DNA from: JBFWRI01 sp050248995
GTDB lineage: Bacteria; Pseudomonadota; Alphaproteobacteria; JAIXQD01
NCBI GenBank assembly: GCA_050248995.1
Contig: JBFWRI010000032.1
Location: 1 to 15,249, forward strand
Length of the DNA: 15,249 nucleotides
Direction of reading: 5' to 3'
Position numbers and translations under genes: made by a program. Shown piece after piece: positions 5,726-13,317 of this stretch; position 1 is the stretch's first letter; the number at the start of each line of letters is the position of its first letter. The notes beneath the pieces were generated by a model. The model searched no databases, was not told the origin of the DNA, and saw only the letters and a program-made list of their open reading frames with translations.

Positions 5726-6097
5726 TTACGACAGTGCCGCGACGGTCTCCCGCAGGCGGCGACGCGTACGGCGCGGCTGGGCCGGTTGTATCTGCCACGC
5801 ACGCACAAGCGGTTCGCCCGTTTTTGTAACCACATGGCTGCCAAGATCGTACTGGATATCGAACAACGTCAGCAATTCGCGATCCTCTTGTTTCAAGCGG
5901 CGCATGGCATGCAGGTAGTTCTTGCAGACCTCGGGGCTTGGAAAGGTGTGGGCGTTCAGGTCAACATAGGCACGACCATTGACGACATCCACCTTCACAT
6001 CCTGATACAGGAATACGCCCTGCTCCGTCTGCGCAACAATATTCACATAGTTCTGACCAGAAAGCGTTTGAAATACAAGTCCGTTCGAAAGCATCAT
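5726..6097 (-). CDS. hypothetical protein, 123 aa, upstream of the antiporter
   Basis: I do not recognise this family. A strong ribosome binding site (AAGGAGTAAG) precedes a double ATG; either Met may be used. The protein is soluble. Its N-terminal half looks like a small beta domain (YVNIVAQTEQGVFLYQDVKV, then VDVVNGRAYVDLNAH), the middle is helical with a Lys/Arg/Glu-rich stretch (MRRLKQEDRELL), and the C-terminus is very basic (PRRTRRRLRE). It sits 18 bases upstream of the antiporter start and downstream of a likely pnt terminator, so it probably begins its own transcript with the antiporter. A link to antiporter regulation is a guess from position only. Confidence 0.7.
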   Translation of the reverse strand: MMLSNGLVFQTLSGQNYVNIVAQTEQGVFLYQDVKVDVVNGRAYVDLNAHTFPSPEVCKNYLHAMRRLKQEDRELLTLFDIQYDLGSHVVTKTGEPLVRAWQIQPAQPRRTRRRLRETVAALS

Positions 6098-6114
6098 CTT
6101 ACTCCTTAAACATT

Positions 6115-6147
6115 AAAAATCCGGATATTGCGTAACATACGCGATAT
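6115..6147 (-). terminator. probable intrinsic terminator of the pnt operon
   Basis: On the minus strand, ATAT-C-GCGTA, loop TGT, TACGC-A-ATAT forms a stem of nine pairs with one mismatch (plus coordinates 6125-6147). It begins within the pntB stop codon. A run of five T follows after four bases (6115-6119). The stem is not very G+C-rich, so strength is uncertain. Confidence 0.5.
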
Positions 6148-7541
6148 TATTCTTCCATCGCTTTATTGATGGCATCGCACATTTTTTTGGCGTCGCCAAA
6201 CAACATCAATGTGTTGTCTTTATAAAATAACTCATTCTCAACACCCGCATAACCGCTGGCCATGCTGCGCTTGACGAACAAAACCGTTTTGGCCTTTTCC
6301 ACGTCCAGCACAGGCATGCCGTAAATCGGCGATTTCGGATCGGTCTTGGCAGCCGGGTTGGTCACATCGTTCGCGCCGATCACAAACGCCACATCGGCCT
6401 GCCCGAATTCGCGGTTGATGTCTTCCAGTTCAAACACTTCATCATATGGCACATTGGCCTCGGCCAACAGCACGTTCATGTGGCCCGGCATGCGTCCGGC
6501 AACCGGGTGGATGGCATATTTTACCGTGGCGCCTTCCTTCTTCAGGTGGTCGGCCATTTCGCGCAATGCATGTTGAGCCTGCGCCACGGCCATACCGTAA
6601 CCGGGCACGATGATAACGCTGGTCGCACCTTTCAGGATATAAGCTGCGTCTTCGGCGCTGGCGCTTTTCACCGTGCCCTGTGGCCCCGCTCCTGCTGTTG
6701 CGCCAGCCGTAGTATCACCGCCGAAGCCGCCAAGAATGACGTTGACGATGCTGCGGTTCATACCCTTGCACATGATGTACGAAAGAATCGCACCGCTGGC
6801 GCCCACCAGCGCGCCGGTGATGATCAGCAGATTGTTTTGCAGCGTGAAGCCCGTGGCCGCAGCCGCCCAGCCCGAATAGCTGTTCAGCATCGACACAACC
6901 ACCGGCATATCAGCGCCACCAATCGGCAGGATCAGCAGAAAACCAAGCACGCATGTAACGGCGATAAGAATCCACAGCAGCGTCGGGCTTTGCGCCATCA
7001 TCAGCAGGATGATCAGCACGAACACGCCGATACCCAGCGCAAGGTTCAGCATATGCTGGTTGCCGAAGGTCAGTGGCCGGCCACTGACAATGCCCTGCAG
7101 CTTGGCGAATGCCACCAGCGAACCGCTGAAGGTGATCATCCCGATTGCAACGCCAAGGCCAATTTCGATAAGGCTGGCCAGGTGGATCTGCCCGGGCATG
7201 CCGATGTTATAGCCTTCAGGGTCAAGGAATGCCGCCACTGCCACCAGCACGGCCGCAAGACCCACCAGCGAATGGAACGCGGCCACCAGCTGCGGCAGTG
7301 CCGTCATCTTGATCAGTCGCGCAATCACTGCCCCGATCGCGCCACCGATGGCAAGGCCGATAAATATAAGCACATACGATTCCACGCGTGGCAGCAGCAA
7401 CGTGGTACCGATGGCAATCGCCATACCAATCATGCCAAAGCGGTTACCCGCGCGTGATGTCTCCGGGTGGCTCAGGCCGCGCAGTGCCATGATAAAGCAG
7501 ATGGCACTGGCAAGATAGGCAAGGGCGATCAGTGTCGTCAT
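6147..7541 (-). CDS. pntB: NAD(P) transhydrogenase subunit beta
   Basis: This inner-membrane subunit of proton-translocating transhydrogenase carries membrane helices of domain II and the NADP(H)-binding domain III. The enzyme uses the proton gradient to drive hydride transfer from NADH to NADP+. At 464 residues it is full length. Residues 1-260 hold about nine hydrophobic segments. A Gly/Ala-rich linker (271-288) follows. Domain III contains the nucleotide-binding PGYGMAVAQAQ (313-323), HPVAGRMPGHMNVLLAEA (345-362), GANDVTNPAA (389-398) and KRSMASGYAGV (424-434). The start overlaps the pntAB stop by four bases (ATGA), indicating translational coupling. It is the last gene of the pnt operon, with a probable terminator directly after it. 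Confidence 0.97.
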   Translation of the reverse strand: MTTLIALAYLASAICFIMALRGLSHPETSRAGNRFGMIGMAIAIGTTLLLPRVESYVLIFIGLAIGGAIGAVIARLIKMTALPQLVAAFHSLVGLAAVLVAVAAFLDPEGYNIGMPGQIHLASLIEIGLGVAIGMITFSGSLVAFAKLQGIVSGRPLTFGNQHMLNLALGIGVFVLIILLMMAQSPTLLWILIAVTCVLGFLLILPIGGADMPVVVSMLNSYSGWAAAATGFTLQNNLLIITGALVGASGAILSYIMCKGMNRSIVNVILGGFGGDTTAGATAGAGPQGTVKSASAEDAAYILKGATSVIIVPGYGMAVAQAQHALREMADHLKKEGATVKYAIHPVAGRMPGHMNVLLAEANVPYDEVFELEDINREFGQADVAFVIGANDVTNPAAKTDPKSPIYGMPVLDVEKAKTVLFVKRSMASGYAGVENELFYKDNTLMLFGDAKKMCDAINKAMEE

Positions 7542-7948
7542 TTCTGCTCACCCTTCTTCTTGAACATGGCCAGCATGCGTTGCGTCACAACGAAACCGCC
7601 AAAAATATTGATGCCGGCCAGAATGGTCGCGACAAAGCCAAGCCACTTGCTGGTGCTGTCAACCGCCGGCCCTACGGCGATGATCGCGCCAACGATGATG
7701 ACCGATGAAATCGCGTTGGTGACAGCCATCAACGGCGAGTGCAACGCCGGTGTTACACGCCACACAACATAGTAACCGACAAAGCATGCCAGCAGGAAAA
7801 CTGTTAGCCCGGTAACGAAGAAGTCCTGGCCTGCCACCTGCCCCACACTGGTCAGCGCCTGCTGCGCAATCAGCCGCGTGGCATCGGTCATGGCCTGCAT
7901 ATTATCGGCCAGCTGGTTCAGTTGATCCTGCAAGATGCTCGGTTCCAT
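7538..7948 (-). CDS. pntAB: NAD(P) transhydrogenase alpha chain, membrane part
   Basis: This 136-residue protein supplies the domain II helices that belong to the C-terminal end of PntA in enterobacteria. Three hydrophobic segments are visible: about 44-66 (FFVTGLTVFLLACFVGYYVV), 74-95 (MAVTNAISSVIIVGAIIAVG) and 102-122 (LGFVATILAGINIFGGFVV). The N-terminal 35 residues are polar and helical, and the end is basic (MFKKKGEQK). The split into PntAA and PntAB is as known from Rhodospirillum rubrum. AGGTGAG, overlapping the pntAA stop, is its ribosome binding site; the intergenic gap is only seven bases. It overlaps pntB by four bases. Confidence 0.95.
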   Translation of the reverse strand: MEPSILQDQLNQLADNMQAMTDATRLIAQQALTSVGQVAGQDFFVTGLTVFLLACFVGYYVVWRVTPALHSPLMAVTNAISSVIIVGAIIAVGPAVDSTSKWLGFVATILAGINIFGGFVVTQRMLAMFKKKGEQK

Positions 7949-7955
7949 ATCTCAC

Positions 7956-9116
7956 CTATCGAAACTGGTCATGCACAACCTGGCCGCCACGGGTCAGGCA
8001 CATGGCCTTGATGATTTCATCGTCAGCCTGCGGCGCAAAAATCCGGCCGCCTTCTTTCGGTTTTTGTGCCGTTAAGAAGTGCAGGATGTTACGGGCATAC
8101 AGCGCGCTGGCGTCTGCCGCAATCAGGCTGGCGATATTCAGGTGACCGACAATCACAACGCCGTTCGGACTGGTGATAACCTCACCGGCGCGGCTTAGTT
8201 CGCAGTTACCGCCCTGCTCGACTGCCATATCAACAATCACGCTGCCGGTCTTCATGCTGGCAACCATATCGGCCGTAACAAGACGCGGCGCGGCGCGGCC
8301 AGGGATCAGCGCCGTGGTGATCACGATATCCTGCTTCTTGATAACTTCGGCAATCATCGCGGCTTGCGCCTGCTTGAATTCGGGTGACATCTCTTTCGCA
8401 TAACCGCCAGATGTTTCGGCGTTCTTCAGTTCTTCTTTACTGCGCTCGTCATTCGGCAGCACGAACATACCGCCAAGGCTTTCCACCTGTTCCTTCGCTG
8501 CAATACGCACATCGGTGGCGCTGACCTTCGCGCCCAAGCGCTTGGCGGTGGCAATCGCCTGCAACCCAGCTACACCGGCACCCATAATCAGCACATTGGC
8601 GGGCGGCACAGTGCCAGCCGCCGTCATCATCATCGGGAAGGCGCGCGGGAAATAGTTGCTAGCCAGCAGCACCGCCTTGTAACCGGCCAAATTCGCCTGC
8701 GATGACAGCACGTCCATGTTCTGTGCGCGGGTGATGCGCGGCACCAGCTCCAGCGCATAGGCATCAATGCCGGCCTGCGCATATTTAGCAACGGCATCGC
8801 GCGCCCCGAACGGGTTCAGCATCGCAATCAGTGTGCTGCCTGCGCGCATCATGCCCAGTTCGTCGATTTCCTCGATGCCCGTCATCGGACGCTGCACCTT
8901 CAACACGATATCGGCGTTGCCCAGCAAAGCGCCCGGACTGGCCACGACTTCAGCACCCGCATCACGGTACATAGCATCTGTAAACGCTGCTGCAGCACCC
9001 GCACCGGTCTCGACCATCACGCCATACCCCAGAGCAATCAGCTTTTTCACCGTTTCCGGTGTGGCGGCAACGCGCGCTTCATGGGCGCGGCGTTCTTTTA
9101 AAACAGCAATTCGCAT
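7956..9116 (-). CDS. pntAA: NAD(P) transhydrogenase alpha chain, NAD(H)-binding part
   Basis: This is the peripheral, cytosolic domain I that binds NAD(H) in the proton-translocating transhydrogenase. The 386-residue protein contains the family landmarks in order: the N-terminal MRIAVLKERRAHEARVAATP (1-20), RAQNMDVLSSQA (130-141, the loop that contacts the nicotinamide), the Rossmann turn GAGVAGLQA (179-187) with Asp202 ending the second strand, the mobile loop around GGYAKEMS (237-244), and MAVEQGGNCE (297-306). The stop lies seven bases before pntAB. A Nudix hydrolase gene lies 39 bases upstream on the same strand and may share the transcript. Confidence 0.97.
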   Translation of the reverse strand: MRIAVLKERRAHEARVAATPETVKKLIALGYGVMVETGAGAAAAFTDAMYRDAGAEVVASPGALLGNADIVLKVQRPMTGIEEIDELGMMRAGSTLIAMLNPFGARDAVAKYAQAGIDAYALELVPRITRAQNMDVLSSQANLAGYKAVLLASNYFPRAFPMMMTAAGTVPPANVLIMGAGVAGLQAIATAKRLGAKVSATDVRIAAKEQVESLGGMFVLPNDERSKEELKNAETSGGYAKEMSPEFKQAQAAMIAEVIKKQDIVITTALIPGRAAPRLVTADMVASMKTGSVIVDMAVEQGGNCELSRAGEVITSPNGVVIVGHLNIASLIAADASALYARNILHFLTAQKPKEGGRIFAPQADDEIIKAMCLTRGGQVVHDQFR

Positions 9117-9155
9117 AAGGCGAAATATAGCATCCTGACGCTGCCCGGAAAGCCC

Positions 9156-9584
9156 CTATATCTTCTCGGTAATTAGGACGGGCGCATCAACACGCGGATC
9201 AAGGCACAGCGGAATCAACCATTGCAGATTCGGTACCAGATGCACCGGATCACCACCCTGCAATGAAAAGACTTCAACTTCTTCTTTCTCGTTTGAACGT
9301 ACATGCCGCACTGCATCATCGCTGGCAGCGAAGAAATGCACGCGGTACACGCCGGGCTTTGTCAGGATCACGCGCGTAGTCCATATGTCAGCAGTTGTTG
9401 GCACACCGGTTTCTTCGGCGAACTCGCGCACCATCGCCGCAACAGGTGTTTCTGCGTTTTCGATCTTGCCGCCAATCGCGTTCAGTCGGCCGCGCAGGTA
9501 TGGCGGCTTATGCTCGCCCATGCGGATTAGCGCAACATTCTGTTGCGTCGCATCAAACATAAACCCAGCCACGTAGTCTTGCAT
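9156..9584 (-). CDS. Nudix hydrolase upstream of the transhydrogenase genes
   Basis: This 142-residue protein has a perfect Nudix box (G-x5-E-x7-REUxEExGU). It runs from Gly39 to Val61 with Glu45, Arg53-Glu54 and Glu57-Glu58 in place. Such enzymes hydrolyse nucleoside diphosphates linked to another moiety using Mg2+; the substrate cannot be read from the box. The N-terminal strand YVAGFMFDATQQNVALIRMG and the RGRLNAIGGKIE approach to the box are typical. AAGGGTG precedes the ATG at 9584. It is divergent from rlmJ and 39 bases upstream of pntAA on the same strand. A role in cleaving damaged or excess NAD(P)-type nucleotides would suit that neighbour but is only inference. Confidence 0.88.
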   Translation of the reverse strand: MQDYVAGFMFDATQQNVALIRMGEHKPPYLRGRLNAIGGKIENAETPVAAMVREFAEETGVPTTADIWTTRVILTKPGVYRVHFFAASDDAVRHVRSNEKEEVEVFSLQGGDPVHLVPNLQWLIPLCLDPRVDAPVLITEKI

Positions 9585-9644
9585 TTCACACCCTTACGGC
9601 GTACATAGCACCCCTGTGAAAAGACCTAAAGCAGAATCAGTACC

Positions 9645-10478
9645 GTGAATTACCTGCACTCATATCACGCCGGATGTATCGGCGATGTTTTCAAGCATGC
9701 GCTGCTGTTGCACATGCTGCAGTGCATGCTGCGCAAGGAAGGTGCCGTTACCGTATTAGATACACATGCCGGGCGCGGCCTGTATGACTTACAGGGTGCT
9801 GAAGCCCAGAAAACCCATGAAGCCGAAATTGGTATAATAAAGGCCGCACAATCCAGTGAAATCACGCTGGCTCCTTACCTGAATGCCGTGCAGGCTTTCA
9901 ATCCCAAGGACGAGCTGCGCTATTACCCTGGATCGCCTGCATTCATTGCCCATGCCCTGCGCTCCGAAGACCTGCTGATTTTGAACGAGCTGCATCCCGA
10001 AGAAGCCATGGCCCTGCGCGGTGTATTCAAGGGCGACAAGCAGGTGCGCATTCACGAACGTGATGCCTACGAGATCTGGCCGGCCCTTACACCGCCCGAA
10101 ACATCGCGCGGCCTGTTCCTGGTCGACCCGCCATTCGAGAAAACTGACGAATACGAGAATATGACAAAAGCGCTGGTTGAATCCTATGCCAAATGCCAGC
10201 ATGCGGTCATCATGATGTGGTACCCACTGAAAGAACGCCCTGCTATCTGGCGCTGGCATGAATCACTGATTGCTACCGGCATTCCGCGCCTTATGATGAT
10301 CGAACACTGTCTTTATACTGACGAACGGGCCGACCGCATGAATGGCGCGGGCTTTGTGATTGCCAACCCACCTTACAGTTTCCAGCAGACAGTGGGGCCG
10401 CTGCTTGAGGCTATTCGCAAGGCCCTGCAGCCTGATGGCGAAGTCTCATCTGTAAAAGTTGACTGGCTGACATCTTAA
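9645..10478 (+). CDS. rlmJ: 23S rRNA (adenine-2030-N6)-methyltransferase
   Basis: This cytosolic SAM-dependent enzyme methylates N6 of A2030 (E. coli numbering) in 23S rRNA. The 277-residue length is normal for the family. Landmarks are YHAGCIGDVFKHALL (7-21), the SAM-binding LDTHAGRGLYDL (38-49), YYPGSP (93-98), NELHPEE (114-120) and the catalytic DPPF (161-164). The start is a GTG at 9645, chosen because the MNYLHSYHAG N-terminus matches the family; the upstream Shine-Dalgarno is weak. It is divergent from the Nudix gene, with 60 bases between the two starts. Confidence 0.94.
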   Translation: MNYLHSYHAGCIGDVFKHALLLHMLQCMLRKEGAVTVLDTHAGRGLYDLQGAEAQKTHEAEIGIIKAAQSSEITLAPYLNAVQAFNPKDELRYYPGSPAFIAHALRSEDLLILNELHPEEAMALRGVFKGDKQVRIHERDAYEIWPALTPPETSRGLFLVDPPFEKTDEYENMTKALVESYAKCQHAVIMMWYPLKERPAIWRWHESLIATGIPRLMMIEHCLYTDERADRMNGAGFVIANPPYSFQQTVGPLLEAIRKALQPDGEVSSVKVDWLTS

Positions 10479-10534
10479 GCATACGGACTTTTTATAGATC
10501 GCTTCCTAGGCTCTCTGAAGCCAAAGGATATGTC

Positions 10535-11101
10535 ATGCAGAACAAAACCACCATCTCATCGGTCACATCACTTCCGCTTATTATTGCAGCCATGGTGTTG
10601 GCCCTTCTGGCGGTGATATTTATGTCGCCGCCTGCACAGGCAGAAACCATGAAAAAAGTTTCGGGTTTTGCTGAAACCGCTTCGCTTGGCAACCGGTTCG
10701 AAATCGAAAGCGGGAACCTGATGCTCAAGCAGTCATCGAATGATCAGGTTCTGAAAATCGCCGAGACGATGGTGCGCGACCACACGGCCTCGGAAAGCAA
10801 ACTGCGAACAGCGCTGGGCGCCACTGCAACCGATGCGGATATTCTGCCGACGTCGCTAGACGCCGCCCATAACAAGCTGATGGATAAGCTAAGAACAACA
10901 TCCATGACACATACAGACCGCGTTTATCTGGACATTCAGGCACAGGCACACCGTGACAGCATTCGGGCCTTTGAAGAATATGTGATGAAGGGCGACAATC
11001 CCGAACTGCGCCAGTATGCGCAGGATTCATTGCCTACCAAGCGCGCGCATCTTGAGATGATTGTAACGGCGCAGAATAACCTGGGCCCGCAGCCGAACTA
11101 G
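10535..11101 (+). CDS. DUF4142 exported protein
   Basis: The 188-residue protein has a long hydrophobic N-terminal segment (13-29) ending MSPPAQAET. A signal peptidase I site after Ala36 is likely, so it is predicted to be periplasmic, or membrane-tethered if uncleaved. The mature part is an all-helical, ferritin-like bundle of the DUF4142 type: FAETASLGNRFEIESGNLML (46-65), then MVRDHTASESKL (79-90), and a final helix containing LPTKRAHLEMI. The biochemical function of the family is not established. AAAGGA (10523-10528) is the ribosome binding site. It lies 56 bases after rlmJ on the same strand. Its stop shares CTAG with the convergent dedA-like gene, leaving no intergenic space for a terminator. 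Confidence 0.87.
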   Translation: MQNKTTISSVTSLPLIIAAMVLALLAVIFMSPPAQAETMKKVSGFAETASLGNRFEIESGNLMLKQSSNDQVLKIAETMVRDHTASESKLRTALGATATDADILPTSLDAAHNKLMDKLRTTSMTHTDRVYLDIQAQAHRDSIRAFEEYVMKGDNPELRQYAQDSLPTKRAHLEMIVTAQNNLGPQPN

Positions 11102-11679
11102 ATTACCTTCACGGCAAGAATGAAGCCGAGAACGACACCAACCAACACAATCCAGAATACCCATGGCAGGTATTTTTCAACGAATGTGCGGGCGCGGTTG
11201 CCGAAAACACGTAGCAGCCCCGCGACAAGGAAGAAGCGCCCTGCCCGTGTGACGATTGATGCCAGAATGAAGGGCAGCAGCGGGAAATGCGCAACGCCGC
11301 TGGCGATCGTCACCAGCTTGTAGGGGATAGGCGTAATCCCCTTGATCAGGATAATGGCCACGCCATATTCGGCGAACTGCTCCTGGAAGCGATGCAGCCC
11401 ATCCTGCAGCCCATACAGATTCACCAGCCACATGCCCACGGTATCCAGCAGGAAATAGCCAATCGCATAGCCGAAAACGCCGCCGATTACCGACCACAGC
11501 GTGGCGATACCAACCAGTTGCAGCCAATGTTGCGGACGAGCCAGCACCATCGGCACCAGCATCACGTCGGGCGGGATGGGGAAGAAGCTGCTCTCCGTGA
11601 AGGATACAGCCGCCAGCGTGCGCTCGGCCCGTTTGGTCGCGGCTTCGCGGATCACCCAGTCGTATGTTTTACGCAGCAT
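11098..11679 (-). CDS. YqaA/DedA-family (VTT domain) membrane protein
   Basis: This 193-residue inner-membrane protein belongs to the DedA/SNARE-associated group, in which several members move lipids or polyprenyl carriers across membranes. FTESSFFPIPPDVMLVPM (27-44) and IKGITPIPYKLVTIASG (112-128) are the two re-entrant-loop motifs expected. Hydrophobic helices flank them, and a C-terminal helix (173-190) ends the protein. Its ATG lies inside the 3' end of the upstream Nudix gene (11-base overlap), with GGAG as ribosome binding site there, so translation is probably coupled. It is the last gene of the coq9-nudix-nudix-dedA operon and converges on the DUF4142 gene. Confidence 0.9.
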   Translation of the reverse strand: MLRKTYDWVIREAATKRAERTLAAVSFTESSFFPIPPDVMLVPMVLARPQHWLQLVGIATLWSVIGGVFGYAIGYFLLDTVGMWLVNLYGLQDGLHRFQEQFAEYGVAIILIKGITPIPYKLVTIASGVAHFPLLPFILASIVTRAGRFFLVAGLLRVFGNRARTFVEKYLPWVFWIVLVGVVLGFILAVKVI

Positions 11680-12130
11680 GGGCCGCTCCGGTCAGCATAT
11701 CGCCGCATAGCACCCGCAAATCGTTCAGCATCGCTTCATAGTTTTTCATGATGGGGATTGTGGCGGGCTTGCTTAAATCCATCCAGACATAATCGTCATG
11801 GTCCTGACTCAACTTCACGACATCGCTGGCAACAGGAACGGCAAAGAAAATCGCGCTGATATGCCAATGTTCACTCGGGCGGGTCACGCGCCAGTCCAGC
11901 ACATGGAAAGGCCGTGCCGCTGTTACCGCACAGCCGGTCTCTTCGAAAACCTCGCGCTTCAGGCCGTCCAGCACATCTTCGTCAGGGTTCAGGCGGCCGC
12001 CCGGAACATCATATTTACCGATGTTCGCCCCGTCGACATAACTACCCGCCTCGCGCAGGAACAAGACGCGTCCGTTGTAGACCAGCACACCTTTGGCGGC
12101 GATGAATGTACGCAGCGGCAGGTCCGTCAT
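11669..12130 (-). CDS. Nudix hydrolase, second of the coq9 operon pair
   Basis: This 153-residue protein has a perfect Nudix box from Gly45 to Cys67 (Glu51, Arg59-Glu60, Glu63-Glu64). The N-terminal strand AAKGVLVYNGRVLFLREAGS and the GKYDVPGGRLNPDED approach are typical of the domain. WHISAIFFAVPV (about 90-103) is the strand that usually helps form the substrate pocket. The substrate is not readable. It overlaps the preceding Nudix gene by four bases and the following dedA-like gene by 11. The two adjacent Nudix proteins share the fold but differ clearly in sequence, so they are not a recent duplication. Confidence 0.9.
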   Translation of the reverse strand: MTDLPLRTFIAAKGVLVYNGRVLFLREAGSYVDGANIGKYDVPGGRLNPDEDVLDGLKREVFEETGCAVTAARPFHVLDWRVTRPSEHWHISAIFFAVPVASDVVKLSQDHDDYVWMDLSKPATIPIMKNYEAMLNDLRVLCGDMLTGAAHAA

Positions 12131-12597
12131 GCCGAAGCTTCCTGCATCGTGTACTCGATATAACCGCGCAGGGTTTCCGATTGCGTTTCAAGCCAGCGGG
12201 TTACAGGTGCCAGCATCGGCTGCGGCAGGTTATCAATCTCGACCCAGCGCAGTTCGGAATGCACCGGCGGGTCGGTAATGACTGGCACCGCGCCTTTCGG
12301 CAGCGGCACGGCAAAGTAAATAATCACAAAGTGTTTATCAAGCTCAGGATAAAAGGCGTTACCATATCCCATCGACACGAAGCTTTCCTTCGGCAGATCA
12401 AGCCCCAGCTCTTCCTTCACTTCGCGCGCGATCGATTGTTCGGGCGTTTCGCTGTAATCCTGGTGCCCGCCAATCGGTGACCAGAAGCCCGTGCTGCTGC
12501 TGGTTTTACCGGCACGCAGGCCCATCAGAAACTTGCCGTTGACCGGGTTGACGATAAACGCCGCAACAACAGATGTAACACGCTTCACGTCGCTCAT
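12127..12597 (-). CDS. Nudix hydrolase, first of the coq9 operon pair (NUDT15-like layout)
   Basis: This 156-residue protein has a perfect Nudix box from Gly44 to Leu66 (Glu50, Arg58-Glu59, Glu62-Glu63). The approach GFWSPIGGHQDYSET resembles the GxW-x-x-PGGH-x4-ET layout of NUDT15/MutT-like nucleotide diphosphatases. KHFVIIYFAVPL and SELRWVEIDNLP later in the chain fit the same group. A nucleotide substrate is likely but unproven. Its start overlaps the coq9 stop by four bases, and its stop overlaps the next Nudix start by four bases, so all three are likely co-translated. Confidence 0.9.
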   Translation of the reverse strand: MSDVKRVTSVVAAFIVNPVNGKFLMGLRAGKTSSSTGFWSPIGGHQDYSETPEQSIAREVKEELGLDLPKESFVSMGYGNAFYPELDKHFVIIYFAVPLPKGAVPVITDPPVHSELRWVEIDNLPQPMLAPVTRWLETQSETLRGYIEYTMQEASA

Positions 12598-13226
12598 GCG
12601 ACCAGCCTGGTTTTGATGAAAGCGCCAGCCATGCCTGCCATATCTTTCAGTTTGCCGATTTCACGCCCAACCTTCAGCACAGCAGCGATGCGCTCATCAA
12701 GGTACGCCCACGTTTTCGTATGCCCCTTGCTGGTATCATCCAGCCAGAACAGCAGCGTGCGTTCATACAATTGTGAAAGCAGAATGCGCTTGGTGTAGTG
12801 GTTGTAATCGGTCGCTGTATCGCCAGCCAGCCACCAAATCTTATCGGCGGTCGCCCACAATAGCTTTAGCGCCAGCGGCGCGTTCAGCGGCATCGCGGCC
12901 CAGCCATGCAGGCGGCGGATCGCTTCTTTATGCTTTTCAACCAGCTCCAGGCGGGTTTTGACGCCGAACGCCACTTTTTCGCTGATCCGCATGGCCAGAT
13001 AGGCTTTATTGGCCCTGATTCGGGCTTCCATTTCGGTATCAACCGATTGATGAAATAACCGCACTAAATCACCAGCCCCATTGGGAAATTGCAGCCTGAC
13101 CAGCGCCTTATCAGCCTTTAGGGCTTCGGCGGCCTTTTCAAGGGCTGTAACGGTCCACCCGTGCCGGGGCACCTGTTTCAGGGCGGCTTCCAGCCATTTT
13201 TCTTGCTTTGGAGCGGTTTTGGGCAC
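12594..13226 (-). CDS. coq9: COQ9 family ubiquinone biosynthesis protein
   Basis: COQ9 is a lipid-binding protein with a TetR-like fold. It presents ubiquinone intermediates to the COQ7 hydroxylase in mitochondria and has homologues in alphaproteobacteria. The 210-residue protein has the helical N-terminal part (ALEKAAEALKADKALVRLQF). The diagnostic core MPLNAPLALKLLWATADKIW (112-131) runs into LAGDTATDYNHYTKR (133-147). LFWLDDTSKGHTKTWAYLDERI follows. The start is GTG at 13226, with AGGA about seven bases upstream; a nearby ATG is out of frame. It leads a four-gene operon and is divergent from rpsU. Confidence 0.93.
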   Translation of the reverse strand: MPKTAPKQEKWLEAALKQVPRHGWTVTALEKAAEALKADKALVRLQFPNGAGDLVRLFHQSVDTEMEARIRANKAYLAMRISEKVAFGVKTRLELVEKHKEAIRRLHGWAAMPLNAPLALKLLWATADKIWWLAGDTATDYNHYTKRILLSQLYERTLLFWLDDTSKGHTKTWAYLDERIAAVLKVGREIGKLKDMAGMAGAFIKTRLVA

Positions 13227-13260
13227 GTTTCATCCTAGAAAACACTTGGCACGGCGGCAA

Positions 13261-13279
13261 GCCCTATGATACCTAGGGC
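13261..13279 (+). promoter_or_regulatory. inverted repeat overlapping a -10-like hexamer upstream of rpsU
   Basis: GCCCTA (13261-13266) and TAGGGC (13274-13279) are perfect inverted repeats around a 7-base spacer. TATGAT (13265-13270) inside it resembles a -10 element. TTGGCA at 13246-13251 is a fair -35 but only 13 bases away from it. It may be an operator in the coq9-rpsU divergent region or a leader hairpin. Confidence 0.3.
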
Positions 13280-13317
13280 GCCTCGTTAACACCAGACACC
13301 TTGAAAGGGTGATTTTA

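Noticed and set aside
6480..7457. 325-codon plus-strand open frame opposite pntB
   Set aside because: Fully antisense to pntB, rich in Arg, His and Gln, with no recognisable motif; a codon-bias shadow.
10459..10464. TTGACT as a -35 element for the DUF4142 gene
   Set aside because: No acceptable -10 hexamer at 16-18 bases, and it lies inside the rlmJ coding end.
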